A stretch of DNA of 64,000 bases from positions 124,001 through 188,000 of the forward strand of contig JACKMA010000006.1 in NCBI GenBank assembly GCA_024235635.1. The letters run 5' to 3'. The position numbers and the translations under genes are program-made. The DNA is from Zoogloeaceae bacterium (lineage in GTDB: Bacteria; Pseudomonadota; Gammaproteobacteria; Burkholderiales; Rhodocyclaceae). Of the stretch, positions 7,731 through 16,070 are shown one piece after another. Positions within the stretch are counted from its first letter, which is position 1. Every line of letters begins with the position of its first letter. The notes below the pieces were generated by a model that was not told the DNA's origin, did no database searches, and saw only the letters and a program-made list of their open reading frames with translations.

Positions 7731-9191
7731 TCAGTTCGTCAGCTTGCGCCGCAGCAGCTCGTTCACCTGCGTCGGATTGGCCTTGCCCCGGCTGGCCTTC
7801 ATGACCTGTCCGACCAGTGCGTTGAGGGCCTTTTCCTTGCCGGCACGGAACTCGTCGACCGACTTCTGATTGGCGGCGAGCACGTCGTCCACCAATGCCT
7901 CGATGGCGCCGCTGTCGGTGACCTGCTTCAGGCCCTGTGCCTCGATGATCGCATCGGCGCTGTCGCCGTCGCCGTTCCACAGCGCGTCGAACACCTTCTT
8001 GCCGATGTTGTTGGAGATCGTACCGTCGGCGATGCGGGCGACCAGACCGGCGAGTTGCGTGGGCGACAGCGGTGCGTCGACGACGTCGATCTCGGCCTTG
8101 TTCAGCCGCGCCGAGAATTCTCCCATGATCCAGTTGGCGCAAGGCTTGGCGAGCGCGGTACCGGCGGCGTCGACGGTATCGAGATAGAAGCGGGCGAGTT
8201 CGCGCGAAGAGGTCAGCGTGACTGCGTCGTAGGCGCTCAGGCCGTGGCGCTGCTGCAGGCGCAGCGCCAGCGCAGAAGGCAGTTCGGGCATCGATGCGCG
8301 GACCCGGTCGACCCAGGCCGCGTCGATCGCCAGCGGCAGCAGGTCGGGATCGGGGAAATAGCGGTAGTCGTGGGCGTCTTCCTTGCTGCGCATCATCCGG
8401 GTCTCGCCACTGTCCGGGTCGAACAGCACGGTGGCCTGCTGTACGCTGCCACCGTCCTCGAGCAGTTCGATCTGCCACTTGACCTCGTAGTCGATCGCCT
8501 GTTGCAGGAAGCGGAACGAGTTGAGGTTCTTGATCTCGCGCCGCGTGCCGAAGGCCGCCTCGCCGCGCCGGCGTACCGACACGTTGGCGTCGCAGCGGAA
8601 CGAGCCCTCCTGCATGTTGCCGTCGCAGATGTCGATCCAGCGAACCAGCGTATGAAGCGTCTTGGCGTAGGCCACGGCCTCGGCCGACGAGCGCATGTCG
8701 GGTTCCGAGACGATTTCGAGCAGCGGCGTGCCGGCGCGGTTGAGGTCGATGCCGCTCATGCCGTGGAAATCTTCGTGCAGGCTCTTGCCGGCGTCCTCCT
8801 CGAGGTGGGCGCGGGTCAGTCGAACCGACTTGTCATACGCCTGGTCGCCGTCTCCGACGCGAATCGAGACTTCTCCGCCGGCGACCACCGGCAGTTCGTA
8901 CTGGCTGATCTGGTAGCCCTTCGGCAGGTCTGGATAGAAGTAATTCTTGCGCGCGAACACGCTCTTCGGCGCGATCGCAGCGCCGGTGGCGAGGCCGAAC
9001 CGGATTGCCCGCTCGACCGCGCCGCGGTTCAGCACCGGCAGCACCCCCGGCAGCGCGATGTCCACCGCGCTGGCCTGGGCATTCGGCTCGGCGCCGAATG
9101 CGGTCGATGCACCCGAAAAGATCTTCGACGCGGTGGTGAGCTGGGCATGGATCTCCAGCCCGATCACCACTTCCCAGTCTGATTGTTTCAT
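7731..9191 (-). CDS. gatB: Aspartyl/glutamyl-tRNA(Asn/Gln) amidotransferase subunit B
   Basis: A 486-residue subunit of the GatCAB amidotransferase, which converts misacylated Asp-tRNA(Asn) and Glu-tRNA(Gln) to the correct amides. The N-terminus WEVVIGLEIHAQL is the family signature, followed by LPGVLPVLNR, YFYPDLPKGYQISQYE and the kinase-like core. The C-terminal helical and YqeY tail ends GKANPTQVNELLRRKL, which binds tRNA. Length is typical (about 480). It is separated from gatA by the lipoprotein gene at 9211-9702, with a 19-base gap on the GatB side. Confidence 0.97.
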   Translation of the reverse strand: MKQSDWEVVIGLEIHAQLTTASKIFSGASTAFGAEPNAQASAVDIALPGVLPVLNRGAVERAIRFGLATGAAIAPKSVFARKNYFYPDLPKGYQISQYELPVVAGGEVSIRVGDGDQAYDKSVRLTRAHLEEDAGKSLHEDFHGMSGIDLNRAGTPLLEIVSEPDMRSSAEAVAYAKTLHTLVRWIDICDGNMQEGSFRCDANVSVRRRGEAAFGTRREIKNLNSFRFLQQAIDYEVKWQIELLEDGGSVQQATVLFDPDSGETRMMRSKEDAHDYRYFPDPDLLPLAIDAAWVDRVRASMPELPSALALRLQQRHGLSAYDAVTLTSSRELARFYLDTVDAAGTALAKPCANWIMGEFSARLNKAEIDVVDAPLSPTQLAGLVARIADGTISNNIGKKVFDALWNGDGDSADAIIEAQGLKQVTDSGAIEALVDDVLAANQKSVDEFRAGKEKALNALVGQVMKASRGKANPTQVNELLRRKLTN

Positions 9192-9210
9192 CCTCGTGTC
9201 CGAATCCCGA

Positions 9211-9702
9211 TCAATCGCACTTGCCGGTCGGCTTGTCCATCAGGATCGGCCACAGGTAATCGGCGGCATCGCCGCTGCAGTGACGATTGCAGTCGGCGAA
9301 GGCGACCGTGAATTTCCGACCCTGCTCCCACATCCTGATCTTGCAGCCCTTGGCCGACGCGAGTTCGACGTGCGGCGCCTGGCGCACCTGCTTGAAGTCG
9401 CCGTCCTCGAATCGGCAACGGCCACGGCGCGGAATGTTGACGTTGGCGTGGAAATGGCGCACTCGAGACTCGGCGACGTCGAGCTTGGCGTTGCCGTTAT
9501 AGCCGGTGATGTTCTTGAAGCGGCACTCGTTGGCCATGTTCAGGCGCTTTGCCTTGGGCTTCTCGACCTTGGGCGGCGGTGGTGGGGGCGCCGGCTTCTC
9601 TTTCGGCGGTGGCGGCGGGGGCGGCGGCGGAGGCGTTGCGCAGGACGCCGCCAGGGCGATCAGGCCGACGGTCAGCAGGCGCTGCAAGGTGGTTCGGTTC
9701 AT
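9211..9702 (-). CDS. Proline-rich lipoprotein inserted between gatA and gatB
   Basis: A 163-residue predicted lipoprotein. ATG 9702 is chosen because GAGGGGA lies 7 bases upstream; an earlier ATG at 9720 would overlap the gatA stop. The signal peptide has lipobox LAASC with C21. It is followed by a ten-proline run, then KEKPAPPPPPPKVEKPKAKR, a likely periplasm-spanning linker. The remaining about 110 residues form a compact domain with cysteines in NECRF, GRCRFEDGD, KGCKIRM, ADCNRHC and KCD. I do not recognise this domain. It is transcribed between gatA and gatB with gaps of 17 and 19 bases, so expression is probably tied to them, though a tRNA role is implausible for an exported protein. Confidence 0.85.
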   Translation of the reverse strand: MNRTTLQRLLTVGLIALAASCATPPPPPPPPPPKEKPAPPPPPPKVEKPKAKRLNMANECRFKNITGYNGNAKLDVAESRVRHFHANVNIPRRGRCRFEDGDFKQVRQAPHVELASAKGCKIRMWEQGRKFTVAFADCNRHCSGDAADYLWPILMDKPTGKCD

Positions 9703-9719
9703 CGGGAGTCCCCTCGTCA

Positions 9720-11174
9720 TCACTCGCCCGCGGGTCGGGCCAGGTGCCAGTCGGTCGCCTGCTGAAAGCGGTGGGCGGCATTCAGCAACCGAGCCTCGGC
9801 GAAATAGTCGCCGATCAGCTGCAGGCCGACCGGCAGTCCGCCATCGCCGAAGCCGGCGGGCAGCGACAGCGCCGGCAGGCCGGCGAGATTGATCGCAACG
9901 GTATAGATGTCGCCCAGATACATCTGCACCGGATCGTCGCATTTGGCACCGAGCGCATAGGCGGTGGTCGGGGCGGTCGGGCCGGCGATGACGTCGCACT
10001 GGCCGAAGGCGCGACGGAAATCGTCGGCGATCAACCTTCGCAGCTTCTGCGCCTGCAGATAGTAGGCGTCGTAGTAGCCGTGGGAGAGCACGTAGGTGCC
10101 GATCAGGATGCGTCGCTTGACCTCGCTGCCGAAGCCCTGTGCCCGGCTCCTGCAGTACATCTCGGCGAGATCCGCGTATTCGGCGGCGCGGTGGCCGTAA
10201 CGCACGCCGTCGAAGCGCGACAGGTTGGAGCTGGCCTCGGCCGGTGCGATCACGTAGTAAGCCGGAATCGCCAGGCGGGAGTTGGGAAGCTCGATGTCCA
10301 CGGTGACGGCGCCGAGGCTGCGGTAGGTGTCGAGCGCGGCTTCGACCGCTGCGCGCACGTCGGCGTCCATGCCCTCGCCGAAGTATTCTCGCGGCAGGCC
10401 GATCTTGAGGCCCTCGATCGACTTGCCGAGGTCGCGACCGAAGTCTTCGGCCGGCCGCTCCAGGCTGGTGGAGTCCCGTGGGTCGAAGCCGGCCATGGCC
10501 GACAGCACCGGCGCGCAGTCGGCCGCGCTGCGACCGAGCACGCCGCCCTGGTCGAGCGACGAGGCGTAGGCAATCATGCCGTAGCGCGACACCACGCCGT
10601 AGGTCGGCTTGATGCCGGTGACGCCACAGAACGAGGCCGGCTGTCGAACCGAGCCGCCGGTATCGGTGCCGGTGGCAATCGGGATCAGGCCGTCCGCGAC
10701 CGCAGCGGCAGAGCCTCCCGACGAGCCGCCGGGCACGCGCGATGTATCCCAGGGATTGCGCGCGGCGCCGAAATGCGAATTCTCGTTGGACGAACCCATC
10801 GCGAACTCGTCCATGTTGGTCTTGCCGACCAGCACCGTGCCGGCCTTCTTCAACTGCGCGACGACATGGGCGTCATATGGGCTGACGAAGTTCGCCAGCA
10901 TCTTCGAGGCGCAGGTGGTGGGCATGCCCTCGGTGCAGAATACGTCCTTGTGCGCCAGCGGAATGCCGGTCAGCGGGCCCGCTTCGCCGGCTGCGATGCG
11001 CGCGTCGGCGGCGGCTGCCGCGGCCAGCGCGCCGTCCCCGTCGACATGCACGAAGGCGTTGGTCCGCGGGTTCGCGGCGGCGATGCGATCGAGCACGGAC
11101 CGGGTCAGTTCGACGCTGGAGATTCGCCTGTCGGCAAGCGCCGATGCAAGCTCCTGGAGGCTGGCGTTCAGCAT
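9720..11174 (-). CDS. gatA: Aspartyl/glutamyl-tRNA(Asn/Gln) amidotransferase subunit A
   Basis: A 484-residue amidase-signature protein that releases ammonia from glutamine for GatB. The catalytic triad can be read as K76 (PLAHKDVF), S151 (VPGGSSGGSAAAV) and S175 (GTDTGGSVRQPAS), matching known GatA numbering closely. The ATG at 11174 is chosen because MLNASLQELASAL is the family N-terminus; the longer open frame upstream overlies the gatC gene. It lies 43 bases after gatC. Confidence 0.97.
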   Translation of the reverse strand: MLNASLQELASALADRRISSVELTRSVLDRIAAANPRTNAFVHVDGDGALAAAAAADARIAAGEAGPLTGIPLAHKDVFCTEGMPTTCASKMLANFVSPYDAHVVAQLKKAGTVLVGKTNMDEFAMGSSNENSHFGAARNPWDTSRVPGGSSGGSAAAVADGLIPIATGTDTGGSVRQPASFCGVTGIKPTYGVVSRYGMIAYASSLDQGGVLGRSAADCAPVLSAMAGFDPRDSTSLERPAEDFGRDLGKSIEGLKIGLPREYFGEGMDADVRAAVEAALDTYRSLGAVTVDIELPNSRLAIPAYYVIAPAEASSNLSRFDGVRYGHRAAEYADLAEMYCRSRAQGFGSEVKRRILIGTYVLSHGYYDAYYLQAQKLRRLIADDFRRAFGQCDVIAGPTAPTTAYALGAKCDDPVQMYLGDIYTVAINLAGLPALSLPAGFGDGGLPVGLQLIGDYFAEARLLNAAHRFQQATDWHLARPAGE

Positions 11175-11217
11175 GATTCGGTGGGGTCGGAAAAGGAAGG
11201 ATTGCCCGGAGGAAAGG

Positions 11218-11505
11218 CTACTCGATAACCCGCGGCACCAGATACAGTCCGGCTTCGGTGGCCGGTGCCACCCGCTGAAAGGCATCGCGCCGGTCGGCTT
11301 CGGTGACGACGTCATCACGCAGGCGCTGGTACAGTTCCTGTGGATGCGACATCGGTTCGACGCCGCTGGTGTCGACCGCCTGCATCTGTTCGACCAGGTC
11401 GAAAATGCCGTTGAGCTTGGCCAGCGCGTCTTCGGCCTCGCCTGGCCCGAGCTCGATGCGCGCCAGACGGGCAACGTGTTTGACCTGATCGATATCGAGC
11501 GACAT
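11218..11505 (-). CDS. gatC: Aspartyl/glutamyl-tRNA(Asn/Gln) amidotransferase subunit C
   Basis: A 95-residue subunit that wraps around the GatA-GatB interface. MSLDIDQVKHVARLARIEL is the standard N-terminus, so ATG 11505 is preferred over the longer frame from 11550. FDLVEQMQAVDTSGVEPM and LRDDVVTEADRRDAFQ follow as in the family. It is the first gene of the minus-strand gat run and faces mreB across a 96-base intergenic region. Confidence 0.96.
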   Translation of the reverse strand: MSLDIDQVKHVARLARIELGPGEAEDALAKLNGIFDLVEQMQAVDTSGVEPMSHPQELYQRLRDDVVTEADRRDAFQRVAPATEAGLYLVPRVIE

Positions 11506-11601
11506 GGCTTTGCAAACTTGCGGAGGGTGGAGGGGATTGTAGGTTATCATATTCGTTTATCTCGCCCCGTTCCTTCCCCGGAATCACGGAAAAGTTCCTT
11601 C
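11506..11601. promoter_or_regulatory. Divergent promoter region gatC / mreB
   Basis: This 96-base region separates the two start codons and is visibly more AT-rich around 11536-11560 than its surroundings. On the minus strand TACAAT (11541-11536) is a good -10 candidate for gatC. On the plus strand TATCAT (11545-11550), 51 bases before the mreB ATG, is a -10 candidate. No convincing -35 hexamer pairs with either at 16-18 bases, so exact promoters are uncertain. Confidence 0.45.
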
Positions 11602-12645
11602 ATGATCGGTTTCCTGCGCTCCTACTTCTCGAACGACCTGGCGATCGACCTCGGTACTGCGAATACGCTGATCTACGTTCGGTCGAAGGGCATCGTGCTC
11701 GACGAACCGTCGGTGGTGGCCATCCGGACCGAGGGCGGGCCCAACGCGAAGAAGACCATCCAGGCGGTCGGCTACGCCGCCAAGCAGATGCTCGGCAAGA
11801 CGCCGGGCAACATCACCGCGATCCGGCCCATGAAGGACGGCGTGATCGCTGATTTCGTCGTCACCGAGCAGATGATCAAGCAGTTCATCAAGAAGGTGCA
11901 CGACACCCGGTTGTTCTCGCCCAGTCCGCGCATCATCATCTGTGTGCCCTGCGGCTCGACTCAGGTCGAACGCCGCGCGATCCGCGATGCCGCGCTGGCG
12001 GCGGGCGCCAGCCACGTCTATCTGATCGAGGAGCCGATGGCGGCGGCGATCGGCGCCGGTCTGCCGGTGGCCGACGCGACCGGCTCGATGGTCGTCGACA
12101 TCGGCGGCGGCACTACCGAGGTCGGTGTCATTTCCCTCGGCGGCATGGTCTATTCGGGGTCGGTGCGGGTCGGCGGCGACAAGTTCGACGAGGCCATCGT
12201 CAATTACATCCGCCGCAACTACGGCATGCTGATCGGCGATACCACCGCCGAGAACATCAAGACCGAGATCGGTTCGGCCTTCCCGGGATCGGAAGTCAAG
12301 GAGATCGAGGTCAAGGGCCGCAACCTGGCCGAGGGGATTCCGCGCAGCTTCACGATCTCGTCCAACGAGATCCTCGAGGCCCTCGCCGAACCGCTCAACC
12401 AGATCGTCTCGGCGGTCAAGATCGCGCTCGAGCAGACCCCGCCGGAACTGGGTGCCGATATCGCCGAGCGCGGCATGGTGCTGACCGGTGGTGGCGCGCT
12501 GCTGCGCGATCTCGACCGTCTGCTGATGGAAGAGACCGGGCTGCCGGTCATCGTCGCCGAGGATCCGCTGACCTGCGTCGCGCGAGGCTCGGGCATGGCA
12601 CTCGAAAAGATGGACAAGCTGGGTTCCATCTTCACGTCCGAGTAA
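11602..12645 (+). CDS. mreB: Rod shape-determining protein MreB
   Basis: A 347-residue bacterial actin homologue that forms membrane-bound filaments guiding side-wall peptidoglycan synthesis. ATG 11602 gives MIGFLRSYFSNDLAIDLGTA, the proteobacterial start with an amphipathic membrane-binding helix; the longer open frame upstream covers gatC and gatA. ATPase motifs are DLGTANTLIY (phosphate 1), DIGGGTTEVGVISLGG (phosphate 2) and LTGGGALLRDLDRLL (adenosine). It heads the mreBCD-mrdA-rodA-rlpA-dacA series. Confidence 0.98.
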   Translation: MIGFLRSYFSNDLAIDLGTANTLIYVRSKGIVLDEPSVVAIRTEGGPNAKKTIQAVGYAAKQMLGKTPGNITAIRPMKDGVIADFVVTEQMIKQFIKKVHDTRLFSPSPRIIICVPCGSTQVERRAIRDAALAAGASHVYLIEEPMAAAIGAGLPVADATGSMVVDIGGGTTEVGVISLGGMVYSGSVRVGGDKFDEAIVNYIRRNYGMLIGDTTAENIKTEIGSAFPGSEVKEIEVKGRNLAEGIPRSFTISSNEILEALAEPLNQIVSAVKIALEQTPPELGADIAERGMVLTGGGALLRDLDRLLMEETGLPVIVAEDPLTCVARGSGMALEKMDKLGSIFTSE

Positions 12646-12708
12646 TCGATGGTCCACAGCTGCGCGGCCGCGGGCGTCACCGGGCGGCCGCGTCTTCGTT
12701 GACGCTGC

Positions 12709-13608
12709 ATGTCGCTGATCGGACACAACACCCCTCCAATCTTCAAGCGCGGCCCGGCGCCTACGGTGCGGCTGATGCTCTACGTGTCGGCGGCGCTGGT
12801 GCTGCTGGTCACCGACCTCAAGTTCCGCTATCTCGAGTTCATGCGGCAGACCGTCGCGGTGGTCCTGTACCCGGTCGAGCGGGCCGCCGCCACGCCGGCG
12901 GATCTGGTGCTCAATGCCGCCACCTATTTCGCGACGCTGGCCAAGGTGCAGCAGGAGAATGCATTGCTGCGTCGCCAGCAACTGCGGATGTCCGAGCAAC
13001 TGATGCGCCATGAGCAACTGGCGCGGGAGAACAGCCGGCTGCGGACGCTGCTCGGCATGCGCGAGGAACTGCCGGCGCGCTCGGTGGCCGCCGACGTGCT
13101 CTACGCTGCCCACGACCCGTTTTCGCGCAAGGTGATCCTCGACCGCGGTTCGACCCACGGTATTGCCAAGGGCGACGCCGTGGTCGACGAGCGCGGCGTG
13201 ATCGGGCAGGTGACGCGGGTGCATCCGATCCAGGCCGAGGTCACGCTGCTCACCGACAAGGAGCAGGCGATCCCGATCGCGGTCCAGCGCAACGGGCTGC
13301 GCGGCGTCGTGTTCGGGGCCGGCGCCGGTCAGCTCGAATTGCGCTACCTGCCGGCGACGGCCGACGTCGAGCCCGGCGACACGCTGGTCACCTCGGGTCT
13401 CGATGGCCTCTACCTGCCGGGACTGCCGGTGGCCAAGGTGCTGCGGGTCGATCGCGACACCCAGGCCTTCGCCCGGATCTTCTGCCTGCCGGTGGGGGGC
13501 GTCGAGCAGAGCACGCAGGTGCTGGTGATGGGCCGACTGAACCTGCCATTGCCGCCGATGGGCGGAGGCGAAGACGCCGTCGTCGCCAAGGCCGGCGGAG
13601 GCTCCTGA
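12709..13608 (+). CDS. mreC: Rod shape-determining protein MreC
   Basis: A 299-residue elongasome scaffold. It has a short cytoplasmic N-terminus, one membrane segment (about 20-37), a coiled-coil (about 78-110, QQENALLRRQQLRMSEQLM region) and the periplasmic beta-rich domain with VILDRGSTHGIAKGDAVVDE and GDTLVTSGLDGLYLPGLP. MreC links MreB and RodA-PBP2 across the membrane. The start lies 63 bases after mreB; the stop TGA overlaps the mreD ATG (TGATG), indicating coupled translation. The C-terminal LPLPPMGGG tail is low complexity. Confidence 0.96.
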   Translation: MSLIGHNTPPIFKRGPAPTVRLMLYVSAALVLLVTDLKFRYLEFMRQTVAVVLYPVERAAATPADLVLNAATYFATLAKVQQENALLRRQQLRMSEQLMRHEQLARENSRLRTLLGMREELPARSVAADVLYAAHDPFSRKVILDRGSTHGIAKGDAVVDERGVIGQVTRVHPIQAEVTLLTDKEQAIPIAVQRNGLRGVVFGAGAGQLELRYLPATADVEPGDTLVTSGLDGLYLPGLPVAKVLRVDRDTQAFARIFCLPVGGVEQSTQVLVMGRLNLPLPPMGGGEDAVVAKAGGGS

Positions 13609-14129
13609 TGCAACCGACCAATCGCAGTCAGCGCATCCTGCAGCCGGTCAAGCTCTGGTACCTGTATCTGTCGCTGCTGATCGCCTTTGCCCTGACCCTG
13701 ATCCCGACCGGGCACCTGCCCGGCGTGCCCGATTGGCTTGCCCTGGTGCTCGCCTTCTGGAGCGTGCGCGAACCGCTACGGGTGAGCCTGGGCACCGGCT
13801 TCGTCTTCGGGCTGCTGGTCGATGTCGGCCACGGCGCCGCGCTCGGCCAGCATGCCCTCGCCTACGTGTTGCTGACCTACGGTGCGAACGCCCTGTCGCG
13901 GCGCGTACTGTGGTTTTCGCCACTCGAGCAGGCCTTGCACATCCTGCCGCTGTTGCTGCTGGTTCATGTGGTGATGGTGGTGGTTCGCATGCTGTCGGGC
14001 GCCGATTTCCCGGGCTGGTGGTATTTCACCGGCAGCTTCACCGCCGCGCTACTGTGGGTGCCGATGCATTTCGTGTTGTTGTTCCCCCAGTTCCGGCCGG
14101 TCGAGCGCGACGACAACCGCCCGATCTGA
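13608..14129 (+). CDS. mreD: Rod shape-determining protein MreD
   Basis: A 173-residue polytopic inner-membrane protein with five or six hydrophobic segments (e.g. LYLSLLIAFALTLIPTG, about 16-32). It partners MreC and PBP2 in the elongation complex. WLALVLAFWSVREPLRVSLG and GFVFGLLVDVGHGAALGQHA are typical of betaproteobacterial MreD. It shares a stop/start overlap with mreC and ends 24 bases before mrdA. Confidence 0.93.
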   Translation: MQPTNRSQRILQPVKLWYLYLSLLIAFALTLIPTGHLPGVPDWLALVLAFWSVREPLRVSLGTGFVFGLLVDVGHGAALGQHALAYVLLTYGANALSRRVLWFSPLEQALHILPLLLLVHVVMVVVRMLSGADFPGWWYFTGSFTAALLWVPMHFVLLFPQFRPVERDDNRPI

Positions 14130-14153
14130 GCGCAGCGCCGATTCACCGATCCG

Positions 14154-16070
14154 ATGAGCTTCGACGACCCGGAACAGGAACTCCAGCATTTCCGCAGCCG
14201 CCTGCTGGTGGCAGGCGGCTTCATGCTGGTGTGCTTCGCGCTGCTGGTGGCCCGATTCGGCTGGCTGCAGATCAATCGCTTCGACTACTACCATACCCGC
14301 GCCGAGGACAACCGGATCGCGCTGGTGCCGATCTCGCCGAACCGTGGCCTGATCGTCGACCGCGACGGCGAAGTGCTGGCGCGCAACTACGCCGCCTACA
14401 CGCTGGAGATCGCGCCGACCCATTTCCGCCAGGCAGACGCCCTGTTCGACCAACTGGCCGCGGTGGTGGAGATCACGCCGCGCGACCGTCGACGCTTCCG
14501 CAAGATCCTCGACGAAAGCCGCAACTTCGACAGCGTGCCGATCCGCATCCGCCTGACCGACGAGGAGGTCGCGCGCTTCGTCGCCCGTCGCTTCGAGTTC
14601 GAGGGGGTCGAGGTCAAGGCGAGACTGTTCCGCGACTATCCGAACGGCAGCCTGGCTTCCCACGTCATCGGCTACATCGGTCGCATCAACGAGCGCGACC
14701 TCGAGCGCATCGACGCCCGGGACGAGACCGCCAACTACCGGGGCACCGAGCATATCGGAAAGGTCGGTCTCGAACAGAGCTACGAGGACGAACTGCACGG
14801 GGTCACCGGTTTCGAGGAGGTCGAGGTGGATGCCGGCGGACGTGCGGTGCGCCAGTTGCGTCGCACCCCGCCGACCTCCGGCAACAATCTGGTGCTGACC
14901 CTCGACCGCGGTCTGCAACGGGTGGCCGAGAATGCGTTCAACGGGCGACGCGGTGCACTGGTGGCGATCGAGCCGGCCACCGGCGGCGTGCTGGCCCTGG
15001 TGTCGTCGCCGACCTTCAATCCGAACCTGTTCGTCGATGGCATCTCGACCCAGGACTGGAACGCGCTCAACACTTCGCCCGACCATCCCTTGTTGAACCG
15101 CGCACTCGCCAGCGCCAATCCGCCGGGGTCGACCTTCAAGCCGTTCATGGCGCTGGCGGCCCTGACCACCGGCAAGCGCACGCCCGAGCAGGCGATCTCG
15201 GACCCCGGCTACTTCGACTTCGGGGGTCACCGCTTCCGCGATGACAAGGTCGGCGGGCATGGCGTGGTCGACATGTACAAGTCGATCGCGTTTTCGTGCA
15301 ATACCTACTATTACCGGCTGGCGGCGGATCTGGGCATCGAGCAGATCGCCGGCTTCATGGACGGCTTCGGCCTCGGCAGCCGCACCGGCGTCGACCTCGA
15401 GGGCGAATCCAGTGGCGTGTTGCCTTCGCCGGAGTGGAAACGCACCCGCTTCCGGCGAGTCGAGCAGCAGAAATGGTTTGCCGGCGAAACCATCTCGGTC
15501 GGCATCGGCCAGGGCTACAACGCCTATACGCCGATTCAGCTCGCCAGCGCCGTGGCGACGCTGGCTGCCGATGGCGTGCGCTTCAGGCCCCATCTGGTGC
15601 GCTACGTCGAGGACGTGCGTACCGGCGCGCGTCGGGTGATCGAACCGGAACCCTTGACCCGACTGCCGCTGGCTCGCGAGCACGTCGATTTCATCAAGCA
15701 CGCGATGGAGGGCGTCAACCTCGAAGGTACCGGCCGGCGTGCATTCAAGGGTGCCGGCTACCGGGTCGCGGGCAAGACCGGTACCGCCCAGGTGTTCTCG
15801 CTGCGAGGGGCCACCTACCGCGAGAAGCAGATTCGCGAGCGCCTGCGCGACCACTCGCTCTACGTCGCCTTCGCGCCGGTCGAAAAGCCGGCGATCGCAC
15901 TTGCCGTCCTGGTCGAGAACGGTGGCTTCGGATCCCAGGCGGCGGCGCCGATCGCGCGCCAGGTGCTCGACTACTACCTGCTCGGGATCGAGCCCGACGA
16001 ACCGGCGCTGCCCGATGAAGAGGCCAGCGACGAATTCGAGCCGACGCCGGCGGCCGGAGATGCGCAATGA
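14154..16070 (+). CDS. mrdA: Penicillin-binding protein 2 (elongation transpeptidase)
   Basis: A 638-residue class B PBP. It has one N-terminal membrane anchor (about 21-41), a dimerisation region opening with PISPNRGLIVDRDGEVLARN, and the transpeptidase domain with S326-T-F-K329 (NPPGSTFKPF), an SxN-type SCN motif in AFSCNTYYY, and KTG in RVAGKTGTAQVFS. It crosslinks side-wall peptidoglycan with RodA. The 3' end overlaps rodA by 4 bases (ATGA). An acidic, proline-containing tail follows the catalytic domain. Confidence 0.97.
   Translation: MSFDDPEQELQHFRSRLLVAGGFMLVCFALLVARFGWLQINRFDYYHTRAEDNRIALVPISPNRGLIVDRDGEVLARNYAAYTLEIAPTHFRQADALFDQLAAVVEITPRDRRRFRKILDESRNFDSVPIRIRLTDEEVARFVARRFEFEGVEVKARLFRDYPNGSLASHVIGYIGRINERDLERIDARDETANYRGTEHIGKVGLEQSYEDELHGVTGFEEVEVDAGGRAVRQLRRTPPTSGNNLVLTLDRGLQRVAENAFNGRRGALVAIEPATGGVLALVSSPTFNPNLFVDGISTQDWNALNTSPDHPLLNRALASANPPGSTFKPFMALAALTTGKRTPEQAISDPGYFDFGGHRFRDDKVGGHGVVDMYKSIAFSCNTYYYRLAADLGIEQIAGFMDGFGLGSRTGVDLEGESSGVLPSPEWKRTRFRRVEQQKWFAGETISVGIGQGYNAYTPIQLASAVATLAADGVRFRPHLVRYVEDVRTGARRVIEPEPLTRLPLAREHVDFIKHAMEGVNLEGTGRRAFKGAGYRVAGKTGTAQVFSLRGATYREKQIRERLRDHSLYVAFAPVEKPAIALAVLVENGGFGSQAAAPIARQVLDYYLLGIEPDEPALPDEEASDEFEPTPAAGDAQ

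Noticed and set aside
14049..16067. A long minus-strand open frame opposite mrdA
   Set aside because: Shadow of PBP2; no start context and no protein-like motifs.
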